64,000 nt of DNA from Nosema muscidifuracis (Eukaryota; Microsporidia; Nosematidae), in NCBI GenBank assembly GCA_028335825.1, contig JAIOKI010000013.1:124001-188000 (forward strand). Reading direction: 5' to 3'. Position numbers and translations under genes: made by a program. The notes beneath the pieces were generated by a model, which saw only the letters and a list, made by a program, of their open reading frames with translations, was not told the origin of the DNA and ran no database searches. Below are positions 19,988 to 30,286 of this stretch, one piece after another; the stretch's first letter is position 1, and each line of letters opens with the position of its first letter.

Positions 19988-21469
19988 TTAAACTCTTTTT
20001 TTATCTTTGCTTCTTCCTGTTGCTACTAATATAGCTATAATTAATAAACCAATACCAAGTAGATAGTATCTCTTGTATGTCTTGACACGTGGATATAATT
20101 CTAATGAATCTTGTTCATAAAGCTTAAGAATCTTCATAGCTGTTTCTTTAAATGTTTCTTTCTTTAATTCGACTTCTTTATGTCTGAACTGTTTATGAAT
20201 TGGGTCATAAATTACTAATGTAGGTGTTATCATATTAGGTAAAAGTGATGGAACAAAATTTCCATAATCATTTGTATCTAAAGAAGCAAACAGAATATTT
20301 ATGTATGGAGCACCAAGATGTCTATCAGCAGAGAATTCGTTAAATTCAGTCATAAATTGTTCACCCTGAGTTAATAAAATCATAGCAGGTTTGTATCCAT
20401 TGAAAATAGAATTAAATGAGGAGGTCTTAATTTCTGTTACGTAACTGAAATGTGTATGGAACAACCAGGCTGCTACATCATCTTCATTTGAAATGTCTCC
20501 TTTGTATTCATAAAACCTTCCATTTTTGTAAACACCAAATTTAACCATATCAGAATCTTCAGCATTTTTATTATCTGTACTTGATAATGGGAATATTGAA
20601 GCCATAGAAAACAGAGATTTATCTTCTGTTTTGAAAATCCTAGTCTTAAATTTATATTTATGAGCATATTCTGCGAAATATTGGTTGGCTTTATTAGTAT
20701 CGGTATGGAATACAATGTATAAAGGCTCACCATGATCTAATAGCTGAACTTCTTTTTTAAAATCTTCTAACTTAATATTCTTGAAACTTGGTTCAATTAG
20801 CGTATCACAGAATTTTGATAAATCATTAAGATTTACGTACTCTAAAAATGGTACATAAAGTCCATTGTATACACCGTAGATCGCAGGGTAACTTTTTATA
20901 TTGTACTGATTAATAAAATTTTTCGACTGTTCGTAACTTATTTTACCAAAATTAATTTTTGAATTGTAAATTTTTTCTAACTGTACCAGTGTGCTTTCGA
21001 ATTTAGAAGGATCTTTGTAATAGAAATATAATAGCCAAGGTCCATCGAGTCCTTGATACATATCTGAATCAGTAAGCTCCAATAACTCATTCTTTGTATT
21101 CTCAATATGTCCTGCAAAGATTTCTTTATCAATATTTGAATGTTCTACTAAGAAATCACCCAACTCTTTATACGTTTTGTATCCACTAAATCTCGAAATT
21201 TCTTTACCATCTTTTCTTAATACAACAGTTGGATATGATTGTATATCTGTATCGTCACATTTACAATCTTTACAATCAACTTTCTGAATTTTAATATCAA
21301 GATTATGACGCTCAAGTGTGTTATCAATTTCTTGGAGGACTGGATCTAATTTTTGACATGCAGGGCACCATTTCTGATAGTAGTCTGTTAAGACTAGACC
21401 AACATCATCAATACCACATTGTTCAACAATAACTTGCCAGCTTAAAGCGATGAAAACTAAAAATATCAT
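19988..21469 (-). CDS. membrane-anchored protein disulfide isomerase (Eps1/TMX-like)
   Basis: Order of parts: signal peptide (residues 1-12), thioredoxin domain with active site WCPAC (Cys35, Cys38) and cis-Pro80, two or more inactive thioredoxin-like domains, a transmembrane helix near residues 464-484, and a short basic tail ending KKRV. That ending fits the KKxx COPI retrieval signal, so an ER location is likely. One active CxxC domain, a C-terminal membrane anchor and KKxx are the layout of yeast Eps1. An extra VDCKDCKCDD cluster (Cys66, 69, 71) follows the active domain and is shared with the 150-aa paralogue at 26451-26903. The delta-COP gene in this window encodes part of the machinery that would read the tail. 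No CCC box is seen at the start. Confidence 0.88.
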   Translation of the reverse strand: MIFLVFIALSWQVIVEQCGIDDVGLVLTDYYQKWCPACQKLDPVLQEIDNTLERHNLDIKIQKVDCKDCKCDDTDIQSYPTVVLRKDGKEISRFSGYKTYKELGDFLVEHSNIDKEIFAGHIENTKNELLELTDSDMYQGLDGPWLLYFYYKDPSKFESTLVQLEKIYNSKINFGKISYEQSKNFINQYNIKSYPAIYGVYNGLYVPFLEYVNLNDLSKFCDTLIEPSFKNIKLEDFKKEVQLLDHGEPLYIVFHTDTNKANQYFAEYAHKYKFKTRIFKTEDKSLFSMASIFPLSSTDNKNAEDSDMVKFGVYKNGRFYEYKGDISNEDDVAAWLFHTHFSYVTEIKTSSFNSIFNGYKPAMILLTQGEQFMTEFNEFSADRHLGAPYINILFASLDTNDYGNFVPSLLPNMITPTLVIYDPIHKQFRHKEVELKKETFKETAMKILKLYEQDSLELYPRVKTYKRYYLLGIGLLIIAILVATGRSKDKKRV

Positions 21470-21828
21470 ATTTGTTTATCAAAATTTCTAATTTATAGTT
21501 TTTTCTGTTTACGTTTCATGATGTATTCATGTTTCATTGCTGATATTTAAAAAATTTAGACTTTTTTCAGATTTTTGACCTAAAATCTAATTTAAATATA
21601 ATAAATTAAATAAATAAAGTCCTGAAACTTAAGTAAACAATCTTTATAATTATTATGTAATTTAAAACAATATAAACATCAATTTATAATATTTAGTAAA
21701 TGATTAATAATATGTAATTTATAATACTTAATATCATAGATTAGATAAATTTTTAATATTAGAAGAGATGTTTTTCAAAAATAAATAAATTAAAATCGGT
21801 TTTTATTTTTTTGATTTTTTTTCTCCTT
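21470..21828. other. spacer between divergent PDI and CUE-Smr genes
   Basis: I see no ORF, repeat family or RNA. TAATATTTAGTA and related ATAATA words are simple sequence. Confidence 0.5.
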
Positions 21829-22515
21829 ATGGAAGGTACCCATGATTTAGAAAATCAAAAGATTTTTATCAAAGAAATGTTTCCTTATGTTACTGACGAA
21901 GAAATTGACAGATTGTTTATATCTTCAAGAGATATAAACATAATAATAACCAAAATACTTGATGGATCTTACAAGGGATTCACAATCAATATGAAAGATC
22001 TTACACGTACCAAAATAATACAAAAGAAGTTTAATAAAGATTTATATTATCCAGAATTATTTTATAGTAATGGTGTTGATGCATCATCTGGAGATATTGA
22101 CAGAGAAAAGACTAATAAATTATACACTAGAATTTCAGATATAAAAAGTAAACAAGATCTTTGTAAAAATAAAAAAATTAGAGAATTTTACGCTGAAGAG
22201 AAAGAAGCTATTTTTAGTGAAATAGAAAATCTCAACAGAAAAAGAGCTTTGATGATTTTAAATAAGTCTTTACAGAAACCTGATATGTTAGATTTACATG
22301 GATTGTATACAAAAGAAGCTTTGATGTTTATTAGTGATTATATAAAAGTTTATGACCCCAAAGAAATTAAATTAGTTACAGGATGCCATGGAAATTCTCA
22401 GTCACTTCGACCTTCTGTAATTAATTTACTTAAGAAATTAAATTATAATGTATTGGATGATGAGAATATTCCTTTTATAAAAGGTATTAAAAAATCTTAT
22501 ACAACTTTTTATTAG
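21829..22515 (+). CDS. CUE-Smr protein, Cue2-like ribosome-associated endonuclease
   Basis: I use the ATG at 21829; an upstream in-frame extension begins only with TTG. Residues about 8-48 resemble a CUE ubiquitin-binding domain (IKEMFPYVTDEEIDRLF, then a second helix ending ILDGSYKG). Residues about 152-228 form an Smr domain with LDLHG (154-158) and TGCHGNS (184-190), close to the canonical TGxGxxS. The pairing CUE plus Smr is known from yeast Cue2 and human N4BP2; Cue2 cuts mRNA on collided ribosomes in no-go decay. Here the protein is reduced to 228 residues. Catalysis is inferred from family, not shown. Confidence 0.8.
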   Translation: MEGTHDLENQKIFIKEMFPYVTDEEIDRLFISSRDINIIITKILDGSYKGFTINMKDLTRTKIIQKKFNKDLYYPELFYSNGVDASSGDIDREKTNKLYTRISDIKSKQDLCKNKKIREFYAEEKEAIFSEIENLNRKRALMILNKSLQKPDMLDLHGLYTKEALMFISDYIKVYDPKEIKLVTGCHGNSQSLRPSVINLLKKLNYNVLDDENIPFIKGIKKSYTTFY

Positions 22516-22682
22516 ATTAATAATTTAATTAAAAATTGGCTTTTGTTTTATTTTCTTTGACTTGAAATTCTTAATATTATTGTTTATAAAAATAATTGGA
22601 TAAAATAACTAAGAAATTTTATTAATAAAAAAACAGTACAAACACTGTAATAAAAAAATTAACATGTCTATTGTCAGATGAC

Positions 22683-22853
22683 TCATTCTTTTATCTTTCT
22701 ATAATCATTAAATTTCTTAATTTGCATTATATTATTATATCTAAAAATACAGTCACAAGTTTTATTAAAGTTATTAACAAATCTCAAAATATCATTTCCA
22801 TGTGAAGATTCAATTATTATGAAATCAATGTTGTATGAGTTAGAATGTTTTCA
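22683..22853 (-). pseudogene. coding-like fragment of unknown origin
   Basis: A stop-to-stop frame of about 56 codons reads with normal residue mix: NIDFIIIESSHGNDILRF, then VNNFNKTCDCIFRYNN, then IMQIKKFNDYRKIKE before TGA. Random sequence this AT-rich rarely stays open that long with His, Gly, Cys and Trp-type codons. There is no start codon or CCC box. I do not recognise the family. Confidence 0.3.
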
Positions 22854-23005
22854 AAAATATTTGTTATATTAATTTATTACAAAGCAAAAACCCCTTTTAG
22901 ATTTATGTTAAACGTATTAACGTCATTGTATAATAATTATACCATTAGCTAATCTGATATTAAATAGTAGAATATAATTCTTCTACTGAGTTATATAAAA
23001 TGATT

Positions 23006-23162
23006 TATCTTTTAGATAAATATTCTTAGATTGATATTTCTCATTCTATTAATCACTTAAATCAGATATTATGCTGGGGCTTTATATCTTTTGATAAATC
23101 TTCTTAGATTGATACTTCTCTTTCTATTAATCACTTAAATCAGAATTATGCTGGGGCTTTCA
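23006..23162. repeat. two-copy direct repeat, 79-bp unit
   Basis: The block TATCTTTT..GATAAAT, CTTAGATTGATA, CTATTAATCACTTAAATCAG and ATTATGCTGGGGCTTT occurs twice in tandem with only a handful of differences. It is non-coding in all frames. Confidence 0.85.
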
Positions 23163-24638
23163 TATCTTCTTTCTCTAATATCTTCATTCGTTACAAGTTA
23201 TCTCAATAACTCTGGATTGTACATATGCTTAGATTTGATCATAAAACTTCAACTTTGTCTAAAGTTCTTATAAAACTGAATATTTTACCTTTCTATATCA
23301 TTTTATGGTATAATTTTGCCTTTATAATATTTAAAGACACATAGTTTTTAGTTAAAAAGTCGTATTTGTGATTTTTCTTGACTTTTACTGTCTTGAGATT
23401 TTCATGCTCGTTATTCCTATCTAACCTCAACACCTCTTATTTAGATATTTATCTTTGGTTTCTAATGAGTTAATATATAAATTAAAAATAATTTTTAATA
23501 TAATTCTTCTTTAATTATTAAAAAAATTATTGTCAGTTTCTTCATGTCTTAATACAGTTAATATAATTATTAGGTTAGTTTATTAAATAACTAGCTAAAA
23601 AATTACATTATAGAAAGAGAATGTAGTTTTATCAGGAGTTACAAATAAAACTCAAACTTTCAAACTTTTTATATAAATAAATTAAAGCTTTCATGTTATG
23701 AGAATAAAAATGTACTTTTATATATTAAGTAAGATAAAATAATTATTTGTGTAGAATACTATATTTGTTTTCTGATTAAAATAATGTAAATATAAGGAGT
23801 TAAAATTTAATTCTAATTATATTTTTTCAAATATTGACTTTTTTAATGAATATTATGTTGTCTTTAATACTTCTATAAATAATTATTATAAATACAACAG
23901 TCAAACATTTTATATGCTAATTATAAATGAATTTATAGTAAAAGGTGAGTCATTTCACAACAAATATTTTACCATAATAGGATAATAAATTATTTAAACA
24001 TTGGTAAAAAATTATGAAAATATTAAAGGAGTAATTTTCTAGAAGAAATTGATTTCTTTTTGGGATACTAGGAAAGCATCTACAACATTTATTTTAATAA
24101 TATCTAAAAACCAATAATTTTTTAATAAATTATATTTCTGTTGAAATAATATAAATAGATATGTTTCGAGATAGATCTCTCTTTAATATAAATCTATTTA
24201 TAATCAACATATATAAAATTTATCTCTAAAGAGTATTTTTTGTAGTTCTATTAATAAAAAATTCATTATGATGTAATTAAATACATCAAAATAAAATTTG
24301 TTGTTAAAAAATATTCATTTTTGAATTTAAAGACTTAAATTGACTAACAATAAGAAAAAATGGCTTAGTAATCATAAATTTATATTTTATAAGATAACTG
24401 TTATTTGATTTAAAGTAAAAAGTAAGTCATCTCATAAAATAATGATTATAAAATTATCTTTCATAATCATCATTTATGATCAAACAAACACTGCTATATT
24501 ACGTCAGAATAAAACATACAAAACTTTTTAAATACTATAATCTTATATTTAAGTTTTTTAATGACACCAGAAGTCGTTTTTTAATATAACTTCTTTGTTT
24601 TTATTTTTTAATATAAATTTTAAGTACCCATAAAAAAT

Positions 24639-25598
24639 ATGTTGATATACTTAGTCATTACACATTGTGCTTTACTAACTTCATTATTGAATAAGAGAAA
24701 GGATTTAGTCAATAGAATATTCAAGAGACCATATAAAGGAGAAGAGAAGAATACTGTTAGTATAGAAGAAAGAATCAATAACATTTTAGATTACAAAAAT
24801 GAGGTCTGGCATGAAAAAAGAAAAGAAGTCATTGAAAAAATTTGTAATTATATGCTTAGTACAGAAGAGGATTATGTAAAAATCTTTTATGATTCAGAAG
24901 AATCAGTTACTAAAGAAGATACTGGTAAGAAAGAATACAACAAACAGAAAGAGAGTCAATTAGCTGATGAAAATGAGATGATTATAACTTCTGATGATAT
25001 TGAGGAAGCACTTATGGCTGATACAGAAGAGAGTAATACTCATGACGATGATGAAACTTCCAAAAGTGAAAAGAAATCTAGCAAGAAGGTGAAATCTAAT
25101 ACAATCGTACCCTTGAAATCTTTCTCAGTAGAACTTTGTGATTTACTTAAAGAACAATTAGATAAAACAAACCATCCTTATTCCAAAAATTTCGCGAAAA
25201 AAGAAATTACAATTGAAAGTATCTGTGATGATATTAGATACATAGATAAAAATGGAAATTTAGACTTTTATAGGAAGAAAGAAATTTTAGATTTTGCTTC
25301 TTGGTTAGAAGGTAGATTAAGCAGATATTATCAAGAAGATGTTCCATTGAAGACTATCAATGAAACTGTGTACTCTGAAAAAAGATTTGTAAAAAGTGCT
25401 TTTTATTCAAACTTAGCTTTAAGAGATTTTATAGAAATTGTTGAATACTTTATTTTTGTTAAGAAGTCAAATCTAAAATACTTAGAAAATAGAAATTTCG
25501 AAAAACTTGTTAATGATAAAGTGTTTATGAGATTCCTTACTGATTTAGAATATCTTTACTCAAAAGTCGACGATTATTTGTATGTTTTTAATAAATAG
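24639..25598 (+). CDS. secreted hypothetical protein (319 aa)
   Basis: GTACCC lies nine bases before the ATG. Residues 1-17 (MLIYLVITHCALLTSLL) look like a signal peptide. A helical N-terminal part is followed by an acidic and serine-rich linker (about 90-150, with DDIEEALMADTEESNTHDDD and a Lys-rich patch) and a helical C-terminal domain. No Cys pairs, membrane helix or known motif are visible. It is placed like the other secreted orphans of this window, alone between long spacers. Function unknown. Confidence 0.7.
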   Translation: MLIYLVITHCALLTSLLNKRKDLVNRIFKRPYKGEEKNTVSIEERINNILDYKNEVWHEKRKEVIEKICNYMLSTEEDYVKIFYDSEESVTKEDTGKKEYNKQKESQLADENEMIITSDDIEEALMADTEESNTHDDDETSKSEKKSSKKVKSNTIVPLKSFSVELCDLLKEQLDKTNHPYSKNFAKKEITIESICDDIRYIDKNGNLDFYRKKEILDFASWLEGRLSRYYQEDVPLKTINETVYSEKRFVKSAFYSNLALRDFIEIVEYFIFVKKSNLKYLENRNFEKLVNDKVFMRFLTDLEYLYSKVDDYLYVFNK

Positions 25599-26450
25599 TT
25601 GTAATAGATTCTATTATCATATTTAAAAAAAATTATACTTTTTTAATTAATATAATTGTAAATATAAATTATAACTTATTAAGATAAGAAACATAATGAT
25701 ATTATGATAAGCAATTTTCAAATAATAATATAAAATTATAATTATATATAATTAAGATTTTTAAATGATAAAATAATTTATTTTAATGATTTTAGTAACG
25801 TTTAAAAAATAATTTTTTGAAGATTTTTGTTATAGATCGCAAAGATTTTAGAAAATTAGAAAAGAGACAAACAAAATTTGGGAAATCTTTTATTTTTAAA
25901 AAGTTAAGAAGTACGTTTAAAATGCTAAAGCTCATAGAAGACAGGATTAATATATGTTTGAAAATGAATTAATCCAAAGACAAATACTTTATAGATAATT
26001 TATAAAACCTCAATGAGAGAAATGAAAAGGTAAATATCATTAAAATAATAAAAGTAAACATAAAACTTTTTTATTATAAAAAATACAATTAATTCATGTT
26101 ATACGAAGAAGTGATTGAGTTATGCTTTTGGGATTTCATAAGTGTAGTTATAAATAAATAGGTAAAAATTTAAATTAAAATGCGAATTATTATTTTAATA
26201 TTCTTAAAAGAAAGGAAAAACTACTTTGGAAATAATAAATATAAATTAGATAAGTTATGTTTATTAATATTAAATACACAAATAAACGATATTTTGAAAA
26301 AGTAGAGTAGAATAAATTTATCACTAAAAAATATTGAAAGACAATTGACCATCATAGGAATATTTATTATCAAACAACAATTTAAAAAACAAATGATAAC
26401 AAAAATATATTAAAATAGAAAGATATTTTTATAAAAATTAATTAAATATT
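25599..26450. other. 850-bp spacer, no gene seen
   Basis: No ORF with coding character. One 8-bp inverted repeat (GGATTAAT ... ATTAATCC) lies at about 25944-25975. Confidence 0.5.
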
Positions 26451-26903
26451 TTAATTGCATACTTGACCAATAGATTTAGGTACTAAAACAGTAGCATTAT
26501 TTAGAGGGTTGGGAACACCACTACATCCGATTCCACTTCCTATACTTCCCAATCCTCCATTTTTGTTACATAGGTAAGTATTCATAAAGTTTCCCACATA
26601 TGAACAATCAACTGCTCCACTAAATCTTCCTAATTCAACACCATTCTCCCTTAGTATAGTAGTTGGATAAGATCTTATATTAACAGAGTCACAATCACAC
26701 TTATCACAATTAACTTTTTGTATTGTCACTGGAACATTCCTTGCTGCAGCATTATTTGCCATATTAACAAGAACAGGTTCATATTTTTTACAAGCTGAAC
26801 ACCATTCCTGATAATAAATTGTTAATACAATACCAGGCTTATTAGTATTACAATCATATATAATTCCTTGAAGTGAGAAATTCAACATTAGAAAGAAAAT
26901 CAT
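26451..26903 (-). CDS. secreted single-domain thioredoxin-like protein
   Basis: A 12-residue signal peptide is followed by a thioredoxin domain with WCSAC (Cys35, Cys38), VNCDKCDCD (Cys66, 69, 71) and cis-Pro80. These positions are identical to those in the large PDI at 19988-21469, so the two are paralogues. The catalytic spacing is kept but CPAC became CSAC. After the domain comes a Gly- and Cys-containing tail (GGLGSIGSGIGCSG, ending QVCN) with no membrane helix and no ER-retrieval motif. It may therefore leave the ER, or pair its extra Cys residues internally. No CCC box at the start. Confidence 0.85.
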   Translation of the reverse strand: MIFFLMLNFSLQGIIYDCNTNKPGIVLTIYYQEWCSACKKYEPVLVNMANNAAARNVPVTIQKVNCDKCDCDSVNIRSYPTTILRENGVELGRFSGAVDCSYVGNFMNTYLCNKNGGLGSIGSGIGCSGVPNPLNNATVLVPKSIGQVCN

Positions 26904-27172
26904 TTAAAAAATATTGAAAAAATGTTTTTAAAGCTTTTATTCTGATTTGTTTTAAATTTTGAAATAAAAAATGATTAAAAATTAATTAAAACAAAACTTT
27001 TTATTTTTTAATTAAATATATTGCTTTGTATCATTAAAAAAACATTATAAATTTAAAATATAAAAAATGATCTTTGTATGACTGTAAGAAATTGACCAAT
27101 AATAATCAAACTGAAATTAACAATAATTTGCTCCAAATAAAAATAAGAACAGTTTAACAAATATTTAATATT

Positions 27173-27586
27173 TCAGTCTTTGGTTGGTTTTGAAGGCTTA
27201 GATGGTGCATTAGGTTTTGATAAGCAAGTGTGAACTTCTCTTAAAGCTAATTTCTTCAATTCACCCTTTAATAATATTTCAAATGCAGCTACAATTTCAT
27301 CAGCTCCTACTGTTTGCTTACTTACCTTCTTACTGAATTCACTAGCAACCTCCCCACAACTTGAAACAATATCATAAGCGATGGCACATAAGATGGCAAT
27401 AGCCTGACTAGTTAAAAATACAGAATGATCTGGATTTATATCCTTGGCAATCCTTTTAATAGCTGATTTGAACTGCATACCAGAGCATAAGTTGGACATT
27501 TTCTTCTTTTTCTTTAATTTTTCGGCATCTCCTGATTGAGTATTAATAGGTGCTTTTCCTGTGTTCTGTTTTGGTGCTTTTTGCAT
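27173..27586 (-). CDS. HTB: histone H2B, divergent
   Basis: The histone fold is recognisable: INPDHSVFLTSQAIAIL for helix 1 to 2, AYDIVSSCGEVASEFSKK, then VGADEIVAAFEILLKGELKKLALRE, the last being the best-conserved H2B part. The N-terminal tail is Lys- and Pro-rich but unlike that of other H2Bs. A longer frame begins upstream at TTG (27628). I chose the ATG at 27586 because CCCCA abuts it on the coding strand, the same start context as other genes here; that gives 137 residues. Another CCC box at about 27660 has no in-frame ATG, so the longer form cannot be fully dismissed. Confidence 0.88.
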   Translation of the reverse strand: MQKAPKQNTGKAPINTQSGDAEKLKKKKKMSNLCSGMQFKSAIKRIAKDINPDHSVFLTSQAIAILCAIAYDIVSSCGEVASEFSKKVSKQTVGADEIVAAFEILLKGELKKLALREVHTCLSKPNAPSKPSKPTKD

Positions 27587-27628
27587 TGGGGCTAGCTGTT
27601 TTTCAATTTTTATATTTTTTGGAGGCAA

Positions 27629-28335
27629 AAAATAAATAAATCGTGTTAAATATCTTTAAAAGGAGGGAAAAAATGAAATCAAAAAAAAATAGTGCATGAA
27701 AATGCATAAATGAGCTCAATGATTTTATAAGGAAGATCATTCCTTTTTTATGTTTATTTTTGTTTATGGTAAAATATCAAATTTGTTTATAATTTTATTT
27801 TTACAAAAATGTGTCCATAACAAAATATTTTTAATTACAGAAGAATAATTAAATCATTTAAAAAAGAGAATGTTGCTTTCTAATAAAATTATTAGTCATT
27901 TATGAAAGAATTTGTTTTTTAATCATTACTAAAGAAAAATGTGATTTGTAAGTCATTTAAGAAGAGAATTTCTTTTCTTATAAATTTAAAAGAATAAATT
28001 TATTAGTCATTTAGGAAAGAATTTGTTTTTTAATCATTACTAAAGAAAAATGTGATTTGTAAGTCATTTAAGAAGAGAATTTGTTTTCTAATAAATTTAT
28101 TAATCATTAAAAAAGAGTGTTATTTTTAATCATTACTGAAGAAAAATGTGATTTGTAAGTCATTTAAGAAGAGTGTTATTTTTAATCATTAATGAAAGAA
28201 ATGTGATTTTTAAGTCGTTTATGAAAAAATGTTGTTTTAAATAAATTTAAAAATAAGTGTTGTTTTTAAGTAATTAAAAAACTTCTTTTTTTAATACATA
28301 AATTATATTTTGATACTTAAATTTAATTTAATATT
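27629..28335. repeat. spacer with about 100-bp tandem repeat
   Basis: From about 27885 to 28260 a unit containing GTCATTTA..GAAAGAATTTG, TTTTTAATCATTACTAAAG and AAAAATGTGATTTGTAAGTC repeats two full and several partial times. No gene is seen. Confidence 0.8.
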
Positions 28336-28935
28336 TTACTCCTCATCAGTTTCTTCTTCCTCTTCTTCGCTGTTCTCTTCTTCAATCTTAGAAGGCATTT
28401 CGTTCTCCTTTGCTTCTTTATTTATTTTCTCAGCCTTGTCTTTATACACTTTCTTATCTTCTTCGCTCATTATTTTCCATTGTTTGGCTATTTCTGATCC
28501 GACATCTTTCATAGCTAATTCCTTATTTTTAGCTGCTACCAAAGGATACTGTTCCTTAAAATAAACATTGTATGCACTCTGACTATTTTTCTTCTTCTTC
28601 TTACCAGAATCAACTTCAAGAGCTTCTTTACGTTTTAACCAGTCCTTATAAGAATCAGTCTGTTTGTATGCTTCAAATTCTTCATTATACTTTTGTTTAT
28701 CTACAGCATATTCTGCTTTGAGCTTTTCCTTATCCTCTTCACTACAATTTTTCCACATCTCACTTAGTATCTTTCCTTGTTGTCCTACTGGTAAACTATT
28801 AACTGTTGGGTCACGTTTTCTTTGTTCAGCACCAAATCTTAGGTATGGTGTTAAAGGTGCTTTTGGAGCATTAACATCCTTAAGCTTTTTCACAGTCCTT
28901 TTTCTGCTTTCTTTTGCTGCAGTTCGAATAGCCAT
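28336..28935 (-). CDS. double HMG-box protein (HMGB type)
   Basis: The 199 residues hold a basic N-terminus, HMG box A (about 22-92: NAPKAPLTPYLRFGAEQR ... MWKNCSEEDKEKLKAEY), a Lys-rich linker, box B (about 116-172: KKNSQSAYNVYFKEQYP ... KQWKIMSEEDKKVYKDKA) and an acidic tail of Glu and Asp. Two boxes plus acidic tail is the HMGB layout. Such proteins bend DNA and help nucleosome remodelling. ATCCCC precedes the ATG by three bases. It stands beside H2B and a third HMG-like gene. Confidence 0.95.
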   Translation of the reverse strand: MAIRTAAKESRKRTVKKLKDVNAPKAPLTPYLRFGAEQRKRDPTVNSLPVGQQGKILSEMWKNCSEEDKEKLKAEYAVDKQKYNEEFEAYKQTDSYKDWLKRKEALEVDSGKKKKKNSQSAYNVYFKEQYPLVAAKNKELAMKDVGSEIAKQWKIMSEEDKKVYKDKAEKINKEAKENEMPSKIEEENSEEEEEETDEE

Positions 28936-29098
28936 GTGGGGATAAAAAAAATAAAAATATATACAAGAAACACAAACAGAAAAAAATATTTAATATACAG
29001 TTAAAGAATTTAAAAATCAGTTTAATGTCTACAAGAAGCTTACTAATGAAATTTATTGACATTTTGGTTCAAATATATAGAAAAAAATGACCCCACCT

Positions 29099-29776
29099 AT
29101 GATGTATAGTGATGATATTTTTAGATGTGAGACCTATCGTATAAATAAAGCTATTAAAAAAGTTAACAAACACGGATTTAATTTACCAGTGGCTATAAAT
29201 TGGAAAACTTTTTTTTTATATAAACTCAAATCTGATAAGAAAATAGATCCAAATATACAAAATCTAACTCAAGAAAATTTAGAAGAATTCTTTTCTGAAG
29301 AAGATTTAAAGAATTATCAGACTCTTTATATGAAATATTTAGATTCAGTTGTATTGAATGTATTAGAAACTATAGATCTTGATAAATTAGAAGATGCAGT
29401 TTCTATAGAAGATTCACAAGCTGCTATTTATACAGAATCATTTAGACAAAACGGATTTTTTCAATTTTTAAAGGAGAATATTTGGAATGTTGATATGAAT
29501 AATTCTGAAGAAGAAATTTTTAATAAAATTCTACTTGATTGGTACGATTTAGATGAAAGTGAAAGAAAGATGTATAGAAAATTAGGAAAAGCTGCTATTA
29601 GAAAATTACCTTTTACTAGAAGTTGTAAACTTAAATCAAATTATAAGATATTAAACTTTATGGATATTGATATAGGATGGAATAGTGATGAGGAATGGAT
29701 TATAGAAGATGAGAATGAAAAACCATCAGAAGAAAATGAGAGTTACAAATCTTATGATTCTGACACATTATTATAA
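29099..29776 (+). CDS. divergent HMG-box-like protein (225 aa)
   Basis: A frame can start at 29087, but ACCCC lies between that ATG and the double ATG at 29099/29102, so I place the start at 29099. Residues about 105-165 read FFQFLKENIWNV ... EEIFNKILLDWYDLDESERK MYRKLGKAA, matching the second and third helix of an HMG box. The N-terminal part may hold a second degenerate box. The tail is acidic and ends in a Ser/Tyr/Asp-rich stretch. Together with its divergent neighbour at 28336-28935 it suggests a chromatin role. The identification is tentative. Confidence 0.5.
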   Translation: MMYSDDIFRCETYRINKAIKKVNKHGFNLPVAINWKTFFLYKLKSDKKIDPNIQNLTQENLEEFFSEEDLKNYQTLYMKYLDSVVLNVLETIDLDKLEDAVSIEDSQAAIYTESFRQNGFFQFLKENIWNVDMNNSEEEIFNKILLDWYDLDESERKMYRKLGKAAIRKLPFTRSCKLKSNYKILNFMDIDIGWNSDEEWIIEDENEKPSEENESYKSYDSDTLL

Positions 29777-30286
29777 TTTAAAAAATAAATATTTTTTGAC
29801 AGATTTGACATTATGTCTTATTACAATAAAATATTTGACATTATGTCTTGTTATAATAAAATTAAAAATTATTAAATTAAGTTTTATCATATTAAAATTA
29901 TAAAAAATTATTTTTATAACATAATAGACTAATCAAAAATATTAAATTTAATCTTGTTTAATAAAATTATTAAATTAAGTTTTATCATATTAAAATTATT
30001 AAAAATTATTAAATAAAGTTTTATCATATTAAAATTATAAAAAATTATTTTTATATTATAATAGACTAATCAAAAATATTAAATTTAATCTTGTTTAATA
30101 AAATTATTAAAAATTATTTTTATATTATAATATAATAATCAAAATTATTAAACTATGTTTTGTTAGAATGTAATGAACTAATTAATATTAATTAAATAAC
30201 GATTTTTTGAAATAATTCACTAATTAAAAATTAAATTAAAGTCTCATTATAATATAAATATTATTCAATGATAATTAAAAAACCTA
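29777..30286. repeat. spacer with about 100-bp tandem repeat
   Basis: Blocks AAGTTTTATCATATTAAAAT, ATAGACTAATCAAAAATATT and AATTTAATCTTGTTTAATAA recur two to three times between 29860 and 30150. Confidence 0.75.

Larger units (their letters stand above)
22516..24638. other. 2.1 kb gene-poor spacer with decayed sequence
   Basis: This is the longest spacer in the window and is less AT-rich than most. It contains a coding-like stop-to-stop frame on the minus strand (22683-22853) and a two-copy 79-bp direct repeat (23006-23162). A CCCC box plus ATG at 22891-22907 opens only a 15-codon frame. No intact gene is seen. It looks like the graveyard of one or more old genes or of a mobile element, but I cannot assign it. 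Confidence 0.5.

Noticed and set aside
20473-20733. Second frame inside the PDI gene
   Set aside because: It lies fully within the PDI coding region on the same strand in another frame, with no box or start support.
22891-22952. CCCC box plus ATG opening a short frame
   Set aside because: Only 15 codons before a stop and no similarity; treated as relic or chance.
23006-23162. CRISPR-like repeat
   Set aside because: Only two copies without spacer structure, in a eukaryotic genome; it is a tandem duplication.
27587-27628. 14-residue N-terminal extension of H2B
   Set aside because: It would need a TTG start, and CCCCA abuts the ATG at 27586.
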